A stretch of DNA of 64,000 nucleotides, from NCBI GenBank assembly GCA_964631325.1, contig CAZVWJ010000006.1:1-64000 (forward strand), read 5' to 3'. The notes beneath the pieces are model-generated. The model did not search any database and was not told the DNA's origin. It worked only from the letters and a program-made list of their open reading frames with translations. This document shows positions 26,290 to 34,062 of the stretch, in pieces. The first letter of the stretch is position 1, and each line of letters opens with the position of its first letter. The DNA comes from CAZVWJ01 sp964631325 (lineage in GTDB: Bacteria > T1Sed10-126). The position numbers and the translations under genes are program-made.

Positions 26290-28326
26290 GTGTTTAATTG
26301 GTTCAAGAAAATGCGGTTGCGGTGGAAATTAATTTTAGGTGGCTTATTTCTTTCGATAGTGCCGGTCATCGTAGTTGGCTGGTTTGCCTACAGCCAGACT
26401 TACTACGGGTTCACTGGTATGACCGGGATGATTAAGGGATTTCTGCGGGATACGGTCCAGACCTGGAGCATGAATATTGAGGAGACTGTCCAGGATATTG
26501 AGAAACAACAGAAACAGGCCCGCCACCAGGCCCGATCGATGTTGGCCTCTCAGAGCAAGACAGTGCAGGAATTGATTAAGAATTTTCGTGGTTCAAATGA
26601 GCGGTTGAAGGATATAATTGCGGATATTCCCGTGGGAAAAACCGGCTACGTTTTTGTCCTTGATTACGAGGGAAATTACGTAGTTTCGAAAAACCGGGAG
26701 CGTGACGGTGAGAATATATGGGACGCCCAGGATAACAACGGCGTCTATTTCATTAGAGAAATAATTCGGAAAGCAAAGGGATTGTCAGGTGAAGAAGTTG
26801 CTTACCAGACCTACCCCTGGAAGAATCCGGGTGACCCTGAACCACGAAAAAAATTGGCAGCTATCAGCCATTTTCCGCGGCGCGGCTGGGTCGTCGGGGT
26901 CAGCACATATTTTGATGAACTTGTTGATATGAATTACGCCGAACGCAAGAAACAGAATCTGAGAAAGAAGATTATTTCCCAGGAGATTGGAAAAGAAGGT
27001 TACGTATTTGTTGTGAACAGCAAGGGTAAACTCCTTGTCCATCCCAACCAGGATCTGGTGGGCAAAAGCCTCTGGGATGATAAGTCCGCCCGGGGCAATT
27101 ATTATATCCGGGAGATGGTCGAGAAAGCCGAGGACCTGGAGTCCGGGCAGACGGACCTGGTTTCTTACCTGTGGGAGGAAGACGGCAAAAATCGTGAGAA
27201 ATACGCCGCTGTCTCCTACGTGCCCGAATGGGACTGGGTGATCGGCGTCAGTGCCTACCGGGGCACATTTTTTCAGGCCTTGTATAACGTGCGCAACGTG
27301 GTTATTATTGCCGTGATCATTGTGGCAATTGTTGGCACAGCGCTGACGGTTTTACTTGAGCGTTCAATTACAGCGCCGATCCAGCGGATCGTTGACAACT
27401 TGAATTCGGGGGCCGAAGAGGTAGCAACCGCTTCTGATGAAGTTTCCGCGGCTTCCCAGAACCTGGCCGAGGTCGGTTCGGAGAACGCCTCCTCCGTTGA
27501 GGAGACCAGTTCATCCGTCGAGGAAATTAGTTCGATGGTCGAGGAGAACACCGCGAATGCTAACGAAGCCAACCAGCTCTCCGACGAGACGCTTGAGGCG
27601 GCTGAGCAGGGCGGTGAGGAAATGTCCGAACTGCAGTCCGTAATTGAGGAGATTAATGAGCACTCCCAGGAAGTTGCCGAAGTTACCGACCTCATTGAGG
27701 ACATTGCCTTTCAGACCAATATTCTTGCACTCAACGCTGCCGTAGAAGCGGCCCGAGCCGGTGAACACGGCAAGGGTTTTGCCGTTGTTGCCGAGGAGGT
27801 TCGGAACCTCGCACAGCGCACCTCAGAAGCCGTTGAGGATACCGGGGAACTGATTGAGCAGGCCGTGGAATCGGCCCAGGAAGGTGTTGTCACGGTTGAG
27901 GAGACCCAGGAGACCTTTGAGGAGATAATCAAGTCGACTCGGAAGGTTTCGGACATAATCGCTGAAGTGGCGACGGCGTCCAATCAGCAGACGCAGGGCC
28001 TCGAACAGGTCAATACGGCGATGGACGAGGTCGACCAGGCGAGCCAGGAAGTTGCTTCCAACGCGGAAGAAGCGTCCTCCGCTTCCGAGGAGCTCTCCGC
28101 CCAGGCCGATAACCTGCAAGAATACTCTGCTGACTTGCTGGAAGTTGTAGAAGGCCAGGGAGCCGCCGCCCAGCAGAACTCCCGGCAGACCACAGCCAGT
28201 CTGAATCAGGCTCAAAAGAGTGACTCCAGACAGGGACAGGCAACTTCAACAACTCAAAAATCGGAAGCCGAAGAAGTCATACCGATGGATGAAGAAGCAA
28301 ACGATGAAACGTTTAAGGAATTCTGA
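26290..28326 (+). CDS. Methyl-accepting chemotaxis protein with tandem Cache-type sensor
   Basis: A 678-residue receptor. After a short cytoplasmic start there is a transmembrane segment (about 12-35), then an extracytoplasmic region with two Cache-like repeats, each with a GYVFV..G..LVHP/YVVSK core and ending in a WVVGVS or WVIGVS motif (about 110-215 and 230-335). A second membrane segment (about 340-360) and the long coiled-coil signalling domain follow, with the hairpin tip IAFQTNILALNAAVEAARAGE. The C-terminus ends ETFKEF, which could be a CheR/CheB tether, although this is speculative. AAGGAG (26276-26281) favours GTG 26290 over GTG 26281. The sequence is strongly acidic. Confidence 0.93.
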   Translation: MFNWFKKMRLRWKLILGGLFLSIVPVIVVGWFAYSQTYYGFTGMTGMIKGFLRDTVQTWSMNIEETVQDIEKQQKQARHQARSMLASQSKTVQELIKNFRGSNERLKDIIADIPVGKTGYVFVLDYEGNYVVSKNRERDGENIWDAQDNNGVYFIREIIRKAKGLSGEEVAYQTYPWKNPGDPEPRKKLAAISHFPRRGWVVGVSTYFDELVDMNYAERKKQNLRKKIISQEIGKEGYVFVVNSKGKLLVHPNQDLVGKSLWDDKSARGNYYIREMVEKAEDLESGQTDLVSYLWEEDGKNREKYAAVSYVPEWDWVIGVSAYRGTFFQALYNVRNVVIIAVIIVAIVGTALTVLLERSITAPIQRIVDNLNSGAEEVATASDEVSAASQNLAEVGSENASSVEETSSSVEEISSMVEENTANANEANQLSDETLEAAEQGGEEMSELQSVIEEINEHSQEVAEVTDLIEDIAFQTNILALNAAVEAARAGEHGKGFAVVAEEVRNLAQRTSEAVEDTGELIEQAVESAQEGVVTVEETQETFEEIIKSTRKVSDIIAEVATASNQQTQGLEQVNTAMDEVDQASQEVASNAEEASSASEELSAQADNLQEYSADLLEVVEGQGAAAQQNSRQTTASLNQAQKSDSRQGQATSTTQKSEAEEVIPMDEEANDETFKEF

Positions 28327-28338
28327 TACTCTGGCTTG

Positions 28339-28373
28339 CCCCCCCCTCTCTCATCAGGGGAGAGGGGGTTTTT
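28339..28373 (+). terminator. Rho-independent-type terminator after mcp
   Basis: CCCCCTCTC (28342-28350) pairs with GAGAGGGGG (28360-28368), followed by TTTTT, 13 bp after the mcp stop. It resembles the C/G-rich dispersed hairpins of the window, so a repeat may have been recruited as the terminator. Confidence 0.65.
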
Positions 28374-28396
28374 GAATAGGGGATAGTTATTTAAAG

Positions 28397-28592
28397 ATCT
28401 TGAATTCAACTATCAAATGCAACAACTTTTATTCCATCATTCCTACCCCTTAATGGGGGAGGTTAGGTGGGGGTGAGCACTGTTCGTGTCATCGTTCCCC
28501 CTCTCCTTAGTCCCCTCACACCAGGGGAGGGGAGATATAGTGGCCGTCGTTACTGTTTTATGTTGCATTTAGTTGTTTAATTCACCGATGAA
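28397..28592. repeat. 190-bp duplicated intergenic block, copy 1 (before cheR)
   Basis: Nearly identical to 34660-34847 upstream of ffh, from ATCTTGAATTCAACTATC to TTTAATTCACC(G/A)ATGAA. It contains two C/G-rich hairpins (CCCCTTAATGGGG; CCCCTCACACCAGGGG) and the phrase CACTGTTCGTGTCATCG. No gene is present in it. Confidence 0.8.
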
Positions 28593-28614
28593 TAATTTTT
28601 TGAGATGGGAGTCA

Positions 28615-28695
28615 ATGACTATGGGTTTTGAAATTAGGGGGGCGGAAATTTATCAGGAGTTAATAAATAATAAGTTGCAGATTAAAAAATTCTGA
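28615..28695 (+). CDS. Small upstream reading frame (26 codons) preceding cheR
   Basis: ATG at 28615 with GGGAG five bases upstream opens a 26-residue frame (beginning MTMGFEIRGAEIY) that stops two bases before the cheR ATG. cheR has no ribosome site of its own, so this frame may deliver ribosomes to cheR by coupling, or may be the remnant of a gene. The support is the ribosome site and spacing only. Confidence 0.38.
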   Translation: MTMGFEIRGAEIYQELINNKLQIKKF

Positions 28696-28697
28696 CA

Positions 28698-29534
28698 ATG
28701 AGAAATATTGAGATAAATGACACCGAGTTCAAAAAGATCGCAAAGTTAATTTACGATTACAGCGGGATTCACTTAAAGGAGTCCAAGAAACACCTGGTCC
28801 GGGCACGGCTGCGGAAACGACTGATTGACCTTAACCTGGGCAGTTTTGAAGAGTATTCCGAACGAGTTCTTAAGGATAAAACCGGGAAGGAACTCAGTTA
28901 TTTAATTCAGGCAATATCGACCAACGTTACCTCTTTTTTCCGGGGCCCGCAACATTTTGATTTCATTGAGAATACAGTCCTGCCTCGAGTTGTCCGCCGT
29001 CTGCGTTCATCCGCCAATGAATACGCTCATTTCTGGAGTGCCGCCTGTTCCACCGGCCAGGAACCCTATTCACTGGCGATAACCTTGCTGGAGAACATTG
29101 ATAATATTGCCAATTTTGACCTGAAGATCCTCGCCACTGATATTTCCCGGGAAGTTGTGAACACTGCCAAACGAGGAGTTTACGAGAAAAAACACCTGAA
29201 GAATGTCTCCCCGGAAATAGTTAATAAGTATTTCACCCATTTTCAGCGCCCCGACGGGACAGACCGATACAAAGTGAAAAAATCGGTCAGAAAGCTTGTC
29301 CGTTTTGGAACCTTGAACCTGAAGAAACAGACTTTTCCGTTCAGTAAAAAATTTGACTTAATATTTAGCCGTAACGTCTTGATCTATTTTGACGAGGCAA
29401 TGACCCGGAACCTGGCGAAGAAATTTTATCGAAATTTGCGGCCGGGCGGCAATTTGATCCTTGGGCACTCGGAGAGTCTGACCAGGGTTGAACATGAATT
29501 TGAGTTTGTGGAAGCCACAATTTACAAAAAATAA
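28698..29534 (+). CDS. cheR: Chemotaxis protein methyltransferase CheR
   Basis: A 278-residue CheR, which methylates receptor glutamates with S-adenosylmethionine. It has an N-terminal helical domain (about 8-75; YDYSGIHLKESKKHLVRARLRKRL), the STNVTSFFR motif, the SAM-binding motif SAACSTGQEPYSLA (about 114-127), ATDIS, and the SRNVLIYFD motif near the C-terminus. No ribosome site is visible directly before the ATG at 28698; the 26-codon frame upstream may couple translation. cheD follows after 17 bp. Confidence 0.93.
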   Translation: MRNIEINDTEFKKIAKLIYDYSGIHLKESKKHLVRARLRKRLIDLNLGSFEEYSERVLKDKTGKELSYLIQAISTNVTSFFRGPQHFDFIENTVLPRVVRRLRSSANEYAHFWSAACSTGQEPYSLAITLLENIDNIANFDLKILATDISREVVNTAKRGVYEKKHLKNVSPEIVNKYFTHFQRPDGTDRYKVKKSVRKLVRFGTLNLKKQTFPFSKKFDLIFSRNVLIYFDEAMTRNLAKKFYRNLRPGGNLILGHSESLTRVEHEFEFVEATIYKK

Positions 29535-29551
29535 ATGGAGATGGTGGGTGA

Positions 29552-30112
29552 ATGCGAAAAATGACGGCTGAAGGTTATCAACAAAAGTCCATCCATCCCG
29601 GCGAATTATTTGTTAGTAAAAAGTCCTATAAAATACGGACTATCCTTGGCTCCTGTGTAAGTGTTACAATATTTGATCGGAAAAATAATTTTGGTGGAAT
29701 GAATCACTTTATGTTGCCTAAAACCGAGGCATCGTTCGGGGCTGACTACAAATATGGGGATATATCCACGAAAAAATTAATCGAAAAAATGTTGGCGCGG
29801 GGGAGCGCCCGGGAGGATTTGGTTCTGAAATTGTTCGGGGGTAGTCGAGTGGTTGAGGCATTAAAAGAAACGGATATTGGCAAGAAGAACCTTCAGACGG
29901 CTTATGACGTTATTTCAGCATACGGGCTTACTGTGGCCCGGAAACATATTAGAACTTCGCGCGGGATGAAATTGATATTTGATAACCAGACTAACAAAGT
30001 CCTTGCCCGGGAATTGAGTCAGAGCAATGGCAGTCAACAGAAATTGCAGAAAAGAGAAGCAAAGATAAGTTCGATTCTTTCCAGCCGGGATGGGCTTGAT
30101 CTGTTGAATTGA
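29552..30112 (+). CDS. cheD: Chemoreceptor glutamine deamidase CheD (second copy)
   Basis: A 186-residue CheD with the catalytic pair Cys35 (LGSCVSV) and His52 (GGMNHFML), spaced as in the first copy, and LKLFGGSRVV. The C-terminal 30 residues are a Gln/Lys/Ser-rich extension not seen in the first copy. The start may be ATG 29552 (GGAG 11 nt upstream) or ATG 29561 (GGTGA 10 nt upstream). It sits between cheR and cheB, so it is the copy most likely to act on the neighbouring receptor. The two CheD copies share little sequence beyond the motifs. Confidence 0.9.
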   Translation: MRKMTAEGYQQKSIHPGELFVSKKSYKIRTILGSCVSVTIFDRKNNFGGMNHFMLPKTEASFGADYKYGDISTKKLIEKMLARGSAREDLVLKLFGGSRVVEALKETDIGKKNLQTAYDVISAYGLTVARKHIRTSRGMKLIFDNQTNKVLARELSQSNGSQQKLQKREAKISSILSSRDGLDLLN

Positions 30113-30135
30113 AAGGAGTAACCCCGGGACCCACA

Positions 30136-31200
30136 ATGCCGAATACACAAGTGATGGTGGTTGATGATTCAGTCTTGGTCAGGAAAATTCTGACCAGGGA
30201 ATTAAACAAGGCCCCGGGGCTCGAAGTAATAGATACTGCGCCTGATCCCTACGTTGCTCGGGACAAAATTGTTGAGCTTTCTCCGGACGTTATCACCCTC
30301 GACATTGAGATGCCGAAGATGGACGGAATTACCTTCCTTAAGAAAATTATGGAGCATCACCCCCTTCCCGTAGTGATTGTCAGTTCACTCTCCCAGGAGG
30401 GCAGTAAAGTTGCTCTGAAAGCAATTGAGTTGGGTGCGGTAGAAGTTGTGGGGAAACCGACGTCGAACATCACTTCCGGCCTGCAGTCCATGGGCCAGCA
30501 ATTAGCCGATAAAGTTAAAGCGGCGGCCCGGGTGAATATTTCCCAGTACCAGAATAAGACAGGCGTCCAGTCCACTGCCAAAAAGGTCGGGAAGGATATA
30601 CTCGCCGACGTCAAGGCCTCCGATACAATTATAGCGATTGGTTCCTCGACCGGCGGAGTTAAAACTTTGAAACAGGTAATTCCCAAGCTTCCGGCCTCCA
30701 CGCCCGGAACGGTTATTGTTCAGCATATGCCCGGGGGATTTACTACTTCTTTTTCAAACAGATTGGATGAGATGAGCGGTCTGGAAGTTAAGGAGGCCGC
30801 GGACGGTGACCGAGTCCGGCCAGGTCGAGTTTTGTTTGCTCCGGGTAATTATCACATGCTGCTGCGGCGCCGGGGTGCGCAGTATAAAGTTAAGGTTAAG
30901 CAGGGCCCCCGGGTTCACCATCAACGCCCCAGCGCCGATGTTCTTTTTAAGTCTGTTGCGAAAGAAGCCGGGGTCAATGCGATTGGTGTGATTCTTACTG
31001 GTATGGGTGAGGATGGGGCCGACGGACTGCTGAAAATGAAGCAGGCTGGGGCAAAAACAATCGGCCAGGACGCGGAGACGTCCGTGGTCTATGGCATGCC
31101 CAAGATAGCAAAAGAAAAAGGCGCAGTGGAGACCGTATCCTCCCTCGATAAAATCCCCGATTTAATTGTCAGTCGCGTCAAAGAACTTTCGGCGGACTAA
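30136..31200 (+). CDS. cheB: Chemotaxis response regulator methylesterase CheB
   Basis: A 354-residue CheB. The N-terminal receiver has Asp56 in ITLDIEMPKMDGITFL and KPTS. After a linker, the methylesterase domain shows the catalytic Ser in AIGSSTGG (about 170-176), His in VQHMPGGF (about 197) and Asp in LTGMGEDGADG (about 290). It removes methyl groups from receptor glutamates. The start is uncertain. AAGGAG at 30112-30117 is 18 nt from ATG 30136 but overlaps a TTG at 30109, which itself overlaps the cheD stop. Confidence 0.93.
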   Translation: MPNTQVMVVDDSVLVRKILTRELNKAPGLEVIDTAPDPYVARDKIVELSPDVITLDIEMPKMDGITFLKKIMEHHPLPVVIVSSLSQEGSKVALKAIELGAVEVVGKPTSNITSGLQSMGQQLADKVKAAARVNISQYQNKTGVQSTAKKVGKDILADVKASDTIIAIGSSTGGVKTLKQVIPKLPASTPGTVIVQHMPGGFTTSFSNRLDEMSGLEVKEAADGDRVRPGRVLFAPGNYHMLLRRRGAQYKVKVKQGPRVHHQRPSADVLFKSVAKEAGVNAIGVILTGMGEDGADGLLKMKQAGAKTIGQDAETSVVYGMPKIAKEKGAVETVSSLDKIPDLIVSRVKELSAD

Positions 31201-31202
31201 CT

Positions 31203-31328
31203 TATCTGGGGACGGAGGAACAGATACAGGAAATATTTGAAGCTATTTATCAACTTATGAAGACGACCGAAGATGAATCGAAGCAAATCGGCTTTATCTC
31301 TGAGGAAAAGGATCAAGAGGTTGGTTAA
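31203..31328 (+). pseudogene. C-terminal remnant of an ORF6N-domain (phage regulator-like) protein
   Basis: Immediately after the cheB stop, a 41-codon frame without a start reads YLGTEEQIQEIFEAIYQLM.., then KQIGFISEEK and a TAA at 31326. This closely resembles the C-terminal tail I know from ORF6N-domain proteins, where an IFEAI-QLM helix is followed by a K-IGF end. The rest of the gene is missing, so a deletion has probably joined cheB to this fragment. The assignment is by tail resemblance only. Confidence 0.5.
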
Positions 31329-31545
31329 TTGCTAGAGGAACTGAAATATCATTCAAGTTCTGGATCCACGGATTACACAGATTGCACAGATTATAACGTC
31401 AAGATCAAAACCTTTATTGGACTGGATTGACTGGATTCAATTAATTCAAAATCTTGTTGATCCTGTCAATTTAGCCCTTACATTTTGAGTTTATTAACCA
31501 GTTTTATTAGCTTGGAGATGTTGCCGCGCAATCAAGCTACCAGTT
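31329..31545. repeat. Composite A-type repeat fragment
   Basis: 31340-31450 contains CTGGATCCACGGATTACACAG, GATTATAACGTCAAGATC and GGACTGGATTGACTGG phrases typical of the A family. A TAGCTTG/CAAGCTA inverted pair lies around 31508-31541. No gene is present. Confidence 0.6.
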
Positions 31546-31839
31546 TTATCGATTTTTGTTCCTGGTCTGTAATTTCCGGATGAGTTTTATCAGCTCCGAG
31601 ATGTTTTTATGCAGATTTTCTCCTGCGTTGTCGATTTCTTCCTGAAAGGCGGTCTGGATTTTATTTAACCCGTCCGGTTCATCTATAATGTCAATTTTAT
31701 CGCCGAAGGTGTCCCGAAAATTATTCTTAATGAATATTTTCATACTCTCCTCAGCGGCTGCATCGCTTGAAAAATCAAACTCGTTTCTTGAATTTTCAAG
31801 AATATCGTTTTGTTCCTTTTCACTTGGTTTTTCCTCCAT
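31546..31839 (-). CDS. Small acidic protein of unknown function, paralogue 1
   Basis: A 97-residue protein, mostly charged and helical, with no motif I can name. The core (EFDFSSDAAAEESMKIFIKNNFRDTFGDKIDIIDEPDGLNKIQ region) aligns along its length with the 69-residue protein at 32150-32359. The shared pattern is [E]-[FL]-D-F-S-S-D, then A-E-[ST]-M-K, I-[RK]-x-N-F, G-[DE]-K, and a final [DA]-P-[DN]-G-L. It has an extra C-terminal helix of about 30 residues. The start is ATG at 31839 with GAGGTG upstream. Both copies lie beside chemotaxis genes, which may or may not be meaningful. Confidence 0.75.
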   Translation of the reverse strand: MEEKPSEKEQNDILENSRNEFDFSSDAAAEESMKIFIKNNFRDTFGDKIDIIDEPDGLNKIQTAFQEEIDNAGENLHKNISELIKLIRKLQTRNKNR

Positions 31840-31940
31840 AATACACACCTCAAATAGCAGGATTACCTCAGACTATAGCACGATTATATCTTCCATTTAA
31901 TCCCCGGGCAAATGTCTCGTCCAGAATTCCAGCCCTAACT

Positions 31941-31968
31941 AAAACCAATTAATTGCTTAATTGGTTTT
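31941..31968. terminator. AT-rich perfect hairpin with T-tract
   Basis: AAAACCAATTAA (31941-31952) pairs with TTAATTGGTTTT (31957-31968) around TTGC, and T residues continue on the plus strand to 31970. It lies between the two small minus-strand genes. Which transcript it ends is unclear; the T-tract favours the plus strand. Confidence 0.4.
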
Positions 31969-32078
31969 TTAGTGAGACTTTCAAGGTTATTAATTTTGAA
32001 AAATTGAAGTAAATTTTAAAGCCCAGGGAGGGATTTTTGATTTGGGTGTAATTTTTTTCTGAGAAATATAGTGAATAT

Positions 32079-32112
32079 AAAAAAAGCCCGGGTTCCCGAT
32101 CAGGAACCCGGG
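32079..32112 (-). terminator. Rho-independent terminator of the 69-residue small gene
   Basis: On the minus strand a 10-bp perfect stem (CCCGGGTTCC with GGAACCCGGG, 32087-32096 and 32103-32112) is followed by a run of seven T residues. It sits 38 bp after the stop at 32150, so the small gene is its own transcription unit. Confidence 0.85.
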
Positions 32113-32149
32113 GATATGTGGCAGTGGAATGAATAATAACAGTACTATA

Positions 32150-32359
32150 TTAGGCCACTTTGAAGATTTCTTCGGCCGAAATTCCTTTTTCTTCCACCAT
32201 TTTGCGCACTTCCTGGTGGAGCAGCTCCAGGCCGTTAGGAGCATCGAGAAGCTTAAGCTTCTCACCCAGCAGATCAGAAAAATTTTCCCGGATATAGGTT
32301 TTCATCGTTTCCCGGGCTGTTTCATCGCTGGAAAAGTCTAACTCTATCTCCTGGCTCAT
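32150..32359 (-). CDS. Small acidic protein of unknown function, paralogue 2
   Basis: A 69-residue protein related to the one at 31546-31839 (shared DFSSD, ET-MK-YI-ENF, GEKLKLLDAPNGL pattern). It looks all-helical with a small C-terminal helix and has no Cys, no membrane segment and no known motif. It has a strong ribosome site (GGAGGTGG, 8 nt before the ATG) and a strong terminator just downstream, so it is very likely expressed as a monocistronic unit. The function is unknown. The size and the charge pattern would suit an adaptor or regulator, but that is a guess. Confidence 0.82.
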   Translation of the reverse strand: MSQEIELDFSSDETARETMKTYIRENFSDLLGEKLKLLDAPNGLELLHQEVRKMVEEKGISAEEIFKVA

Positions 32360-32458
32360 TATTGACCACCTCCCGTCCTGTGTTTAAATATTGTATTCAA
32401 TCATTATCATCGACACCCCCCGGCTACCCTTTAAGTAAAAATTGTGATTTTAAAATAT

Positions 32459-32761
32459 GAGTCCACTCTAAAAAAGTGTCTAAAGAAAAATCTGACACCT
32501 AAATAAGCCTCTCCGAAAAGTCCCCTCTCCTCTGGCGGGAGAGGGTCAGGGTGAGGGGGAAAAAGGTCAAGGGCGTGGTTCGGCCTCTACGAGGCCTCTT
32601 CACCCCCACCTTAATCTTCCCCATCAAGGGGGAGGAGATTTTAGACCCTTTTCGGAGAGCGTGTAAATAGTCTTGTAAATCCATTTTCACCCCCATCTAA
32701 ATAACGCGCATACGTCACAGGCCTTCCCCCATCAGGGAGAAAGATTTTTTAGAGCAAACTC
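32459..32761. repeat. Inverted-repeat element with CTCTAAAAAA ends, carrying a nested element
   Basis: GAGTCCACTCTAAAAAA at the left (32459-32475) and its imperfect reverse complement at 32745-32761 (perfect over 10 bp) bracket 303 bp with no gene. The same end family occurs at 21295-21406. Inside is a second inverted-repeat unit (32509-32659). Confidence 0.6.
32509..32659. repeat. Nested 151-bp element with 12-bp perfect inverted ends
   Basis: CTCTCCGAAAAG (32509-32520) and CTTTTCGGAGAG (32648-32659) are perfect reverse complements. The interior has the C/G-rich hairpins CCCTCTCC..GGAGAGGG and CTTCCCC..GGGGGAGG. It is non-coding and MITE-like. Confidence 0.65.
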
Positions 32762-32817
32762 AAAATATAAAAGGAGATTTTAATGGACTTTTGTAAAAAA
32801 ATAGAAAGGAAAGCTAA

Positions 32818-33291
32818 TTAATTTTCCTGGATGTTTACGTTAATCAGGACCGTACCAAGGTTTGTATTCAGGGGGACCTGGAGGTATTTTGAGGAAACGC
32901 TGTCACTGATTTCCATATCTTCCCCAACTATCAACGAGGGAGGAGTTATATCAATGTGTTTGCCGTCTAATTGCTTGTGTAATTTGCTGGAAGCATTACC
33001 GGTAATGATGTTTCCGAGCTCCTGGATAGTGGAGCGAACCATGTCATTTAAGCCGGGGATATCTTCGCCGTTCATTTTACTGGCCACTTTTACCGCCGTA
33101 ATTCGATTCATATCGTAAATTACTCGCCCCTCGATATCACCGGAAATTCCTATATATGTGGCTGTCCCCAGGCTCTGGGAAGGAGAATCAGAAATATCCA
33201 GCTCACCTCGATCAATTTCTATACCGGGAATGAACTGTTCAAGGGTAGAAATAGCTGAAGTGACAAAAGGATTGATGTATTCTGCTTTCAT
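32818..33291 (-). CDS. cheX: CheX-type CheY-P phosphatase
   Basis: A 157-residue protein of the CheC/CheX/FliY phosphatase family. It has a single active motif, Glu91-x-x-Asn94 in IQELGNIITGNA, as in CheX, rather than the duplicated sites of CheC. It should remove phosphate from CheY-P to end signalling. The ATG at 33291 has AAAGGAG 8 nt upstream. It lies 4 bp after cheY on the same strand, so the enzyme and its likely substrate are made together. Confidence 0.88.
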   Translation of the reverse strand: MKAEYINPFVTSAISTLEQFIPGIEIDRGELDISDSPSQSLGTATYIGISGDIEGRVIYDMNRITAVKVASKMNGEDIPGLNDMVRSTIQELGNIITGNASSKLHKQLDGKHIDITPPSLIVGEDMEISDSVSSKYLQVPLNTNLGTVLINVNIQEN

Positions 33292-33295
33292 TAAA

Positions 33296-33721
33296 TTACT
33301 CCTTTAAAACTTTTTCCAACCGATTAAATACATCCTCTCGCTGGAATGGTTTTACAATAAAATGTTTTGCACCTTTCATTACGCACTTTTTTACTGTGTC
33401 CTCCTGTCCCATTGCGCTTACCATAACTACGTTTAAATCTGGTTTCATGTCGAGAATTTTTTCCAGAGCGGTGATCCCGTCCATCTCCGGCATGGTAATA
33501 TCCAGGGTGATAAAATCAAGCTCATCTCCGTGTTCTTCAACCGCCGCTACGGCTTCTTCACCATTAGTAGCGGTATCAACTACTTCAGTATCAAATGATT
33601 CTAACATTCGAACCAGATTTTTAACCATAAAATCAGAATCGTCAACAACCAGGCATTTATAAGGCTCGTCATCTTCGTTTGTTTCTAAGGTTAACAGATG
33701 TTCATCATCAGCAGTAACCAC
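33296..33721 (-). CDS. cheY: Chemotaxis response regulator CheY
   Basis: A receiver-only protein of 141 residues: CLVVDDSDFMVKNLVRML, phospho-Asp in FITLDITMPEMDG, MVSAMGQ and the Lys in FIVKPFQ. The KPFQ end and the TMPEMDG loop are those of chemotaxis-type CheY. An acidic leader of about 20 residues precedes the fold. Of two GTG codons, 33721 is better spaced from GGAG than 33730. cheX follows 4 bp away. The gene is divergent from ylxM. Confidence 0.9.
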   Translation of the reverse strand: MVTADDEHLLTLETNEDDEPYKCLVVDDSDFMVKNLVRMLESFDTEVVDTATNGEEAVAAVEEHGDELDFITLDITMPEMDGITALEKILDMKPDLNVVMVSAMGQEDTVKKCVMKGAKHFIVKPFQREDVFNRLEKVLKE

Positions 33722-34000
33722 TGTTACCACTCCAGTCTTAATTTTATCTGAATTATATTATGATATATGGCCTGTTGCTTCAAGAGTAAACCAGTAACTT
33801 GCAATTAATTATAAAATACTTTTTCGTTTTCAGCAATAAATACAGTGGGCCCCTCAGTGTATTTTCATGATTAAAATTATTATAGTCGCTTATCGTTTAT
33901 TGGTAAATATTACCGATCGTTCTTTGATTCTGGAGTGCGGTTATTTTTTTCCTTGTTCGGAATGATGTTTGGGGGGTTTGAGTAGAAACCGATTTTTTTG

Positions 34001-34029
34001 TTGCAAAACTCCGGAAAATTTAGTAGTGT
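34001..34029 (+). promoter_or_regulatory. Putative promoter of ylxM within the cheY-ylxM divergent gap
   Basis: TTGCAA (34001-34006) and TAGTGT (34024-34029) with a 17-bp spacer, 33 bp before the ylxM ATG. The rest of the 33722-34062 gap is AT-rich, with no gene and no repeat that I can recognise. Confidence 0.4.
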
Positions 34030-34062
34030 AAATGGTCTTGGCTTGACAGGGTGATTTTGTTT

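Noticed and set aside
29650..29680. TGTAAGTGTTACA resembling a further CRP/FNR site
   Set aside because: The spacer is 3 bp, not 6, and it lies inside the cheD coding region.
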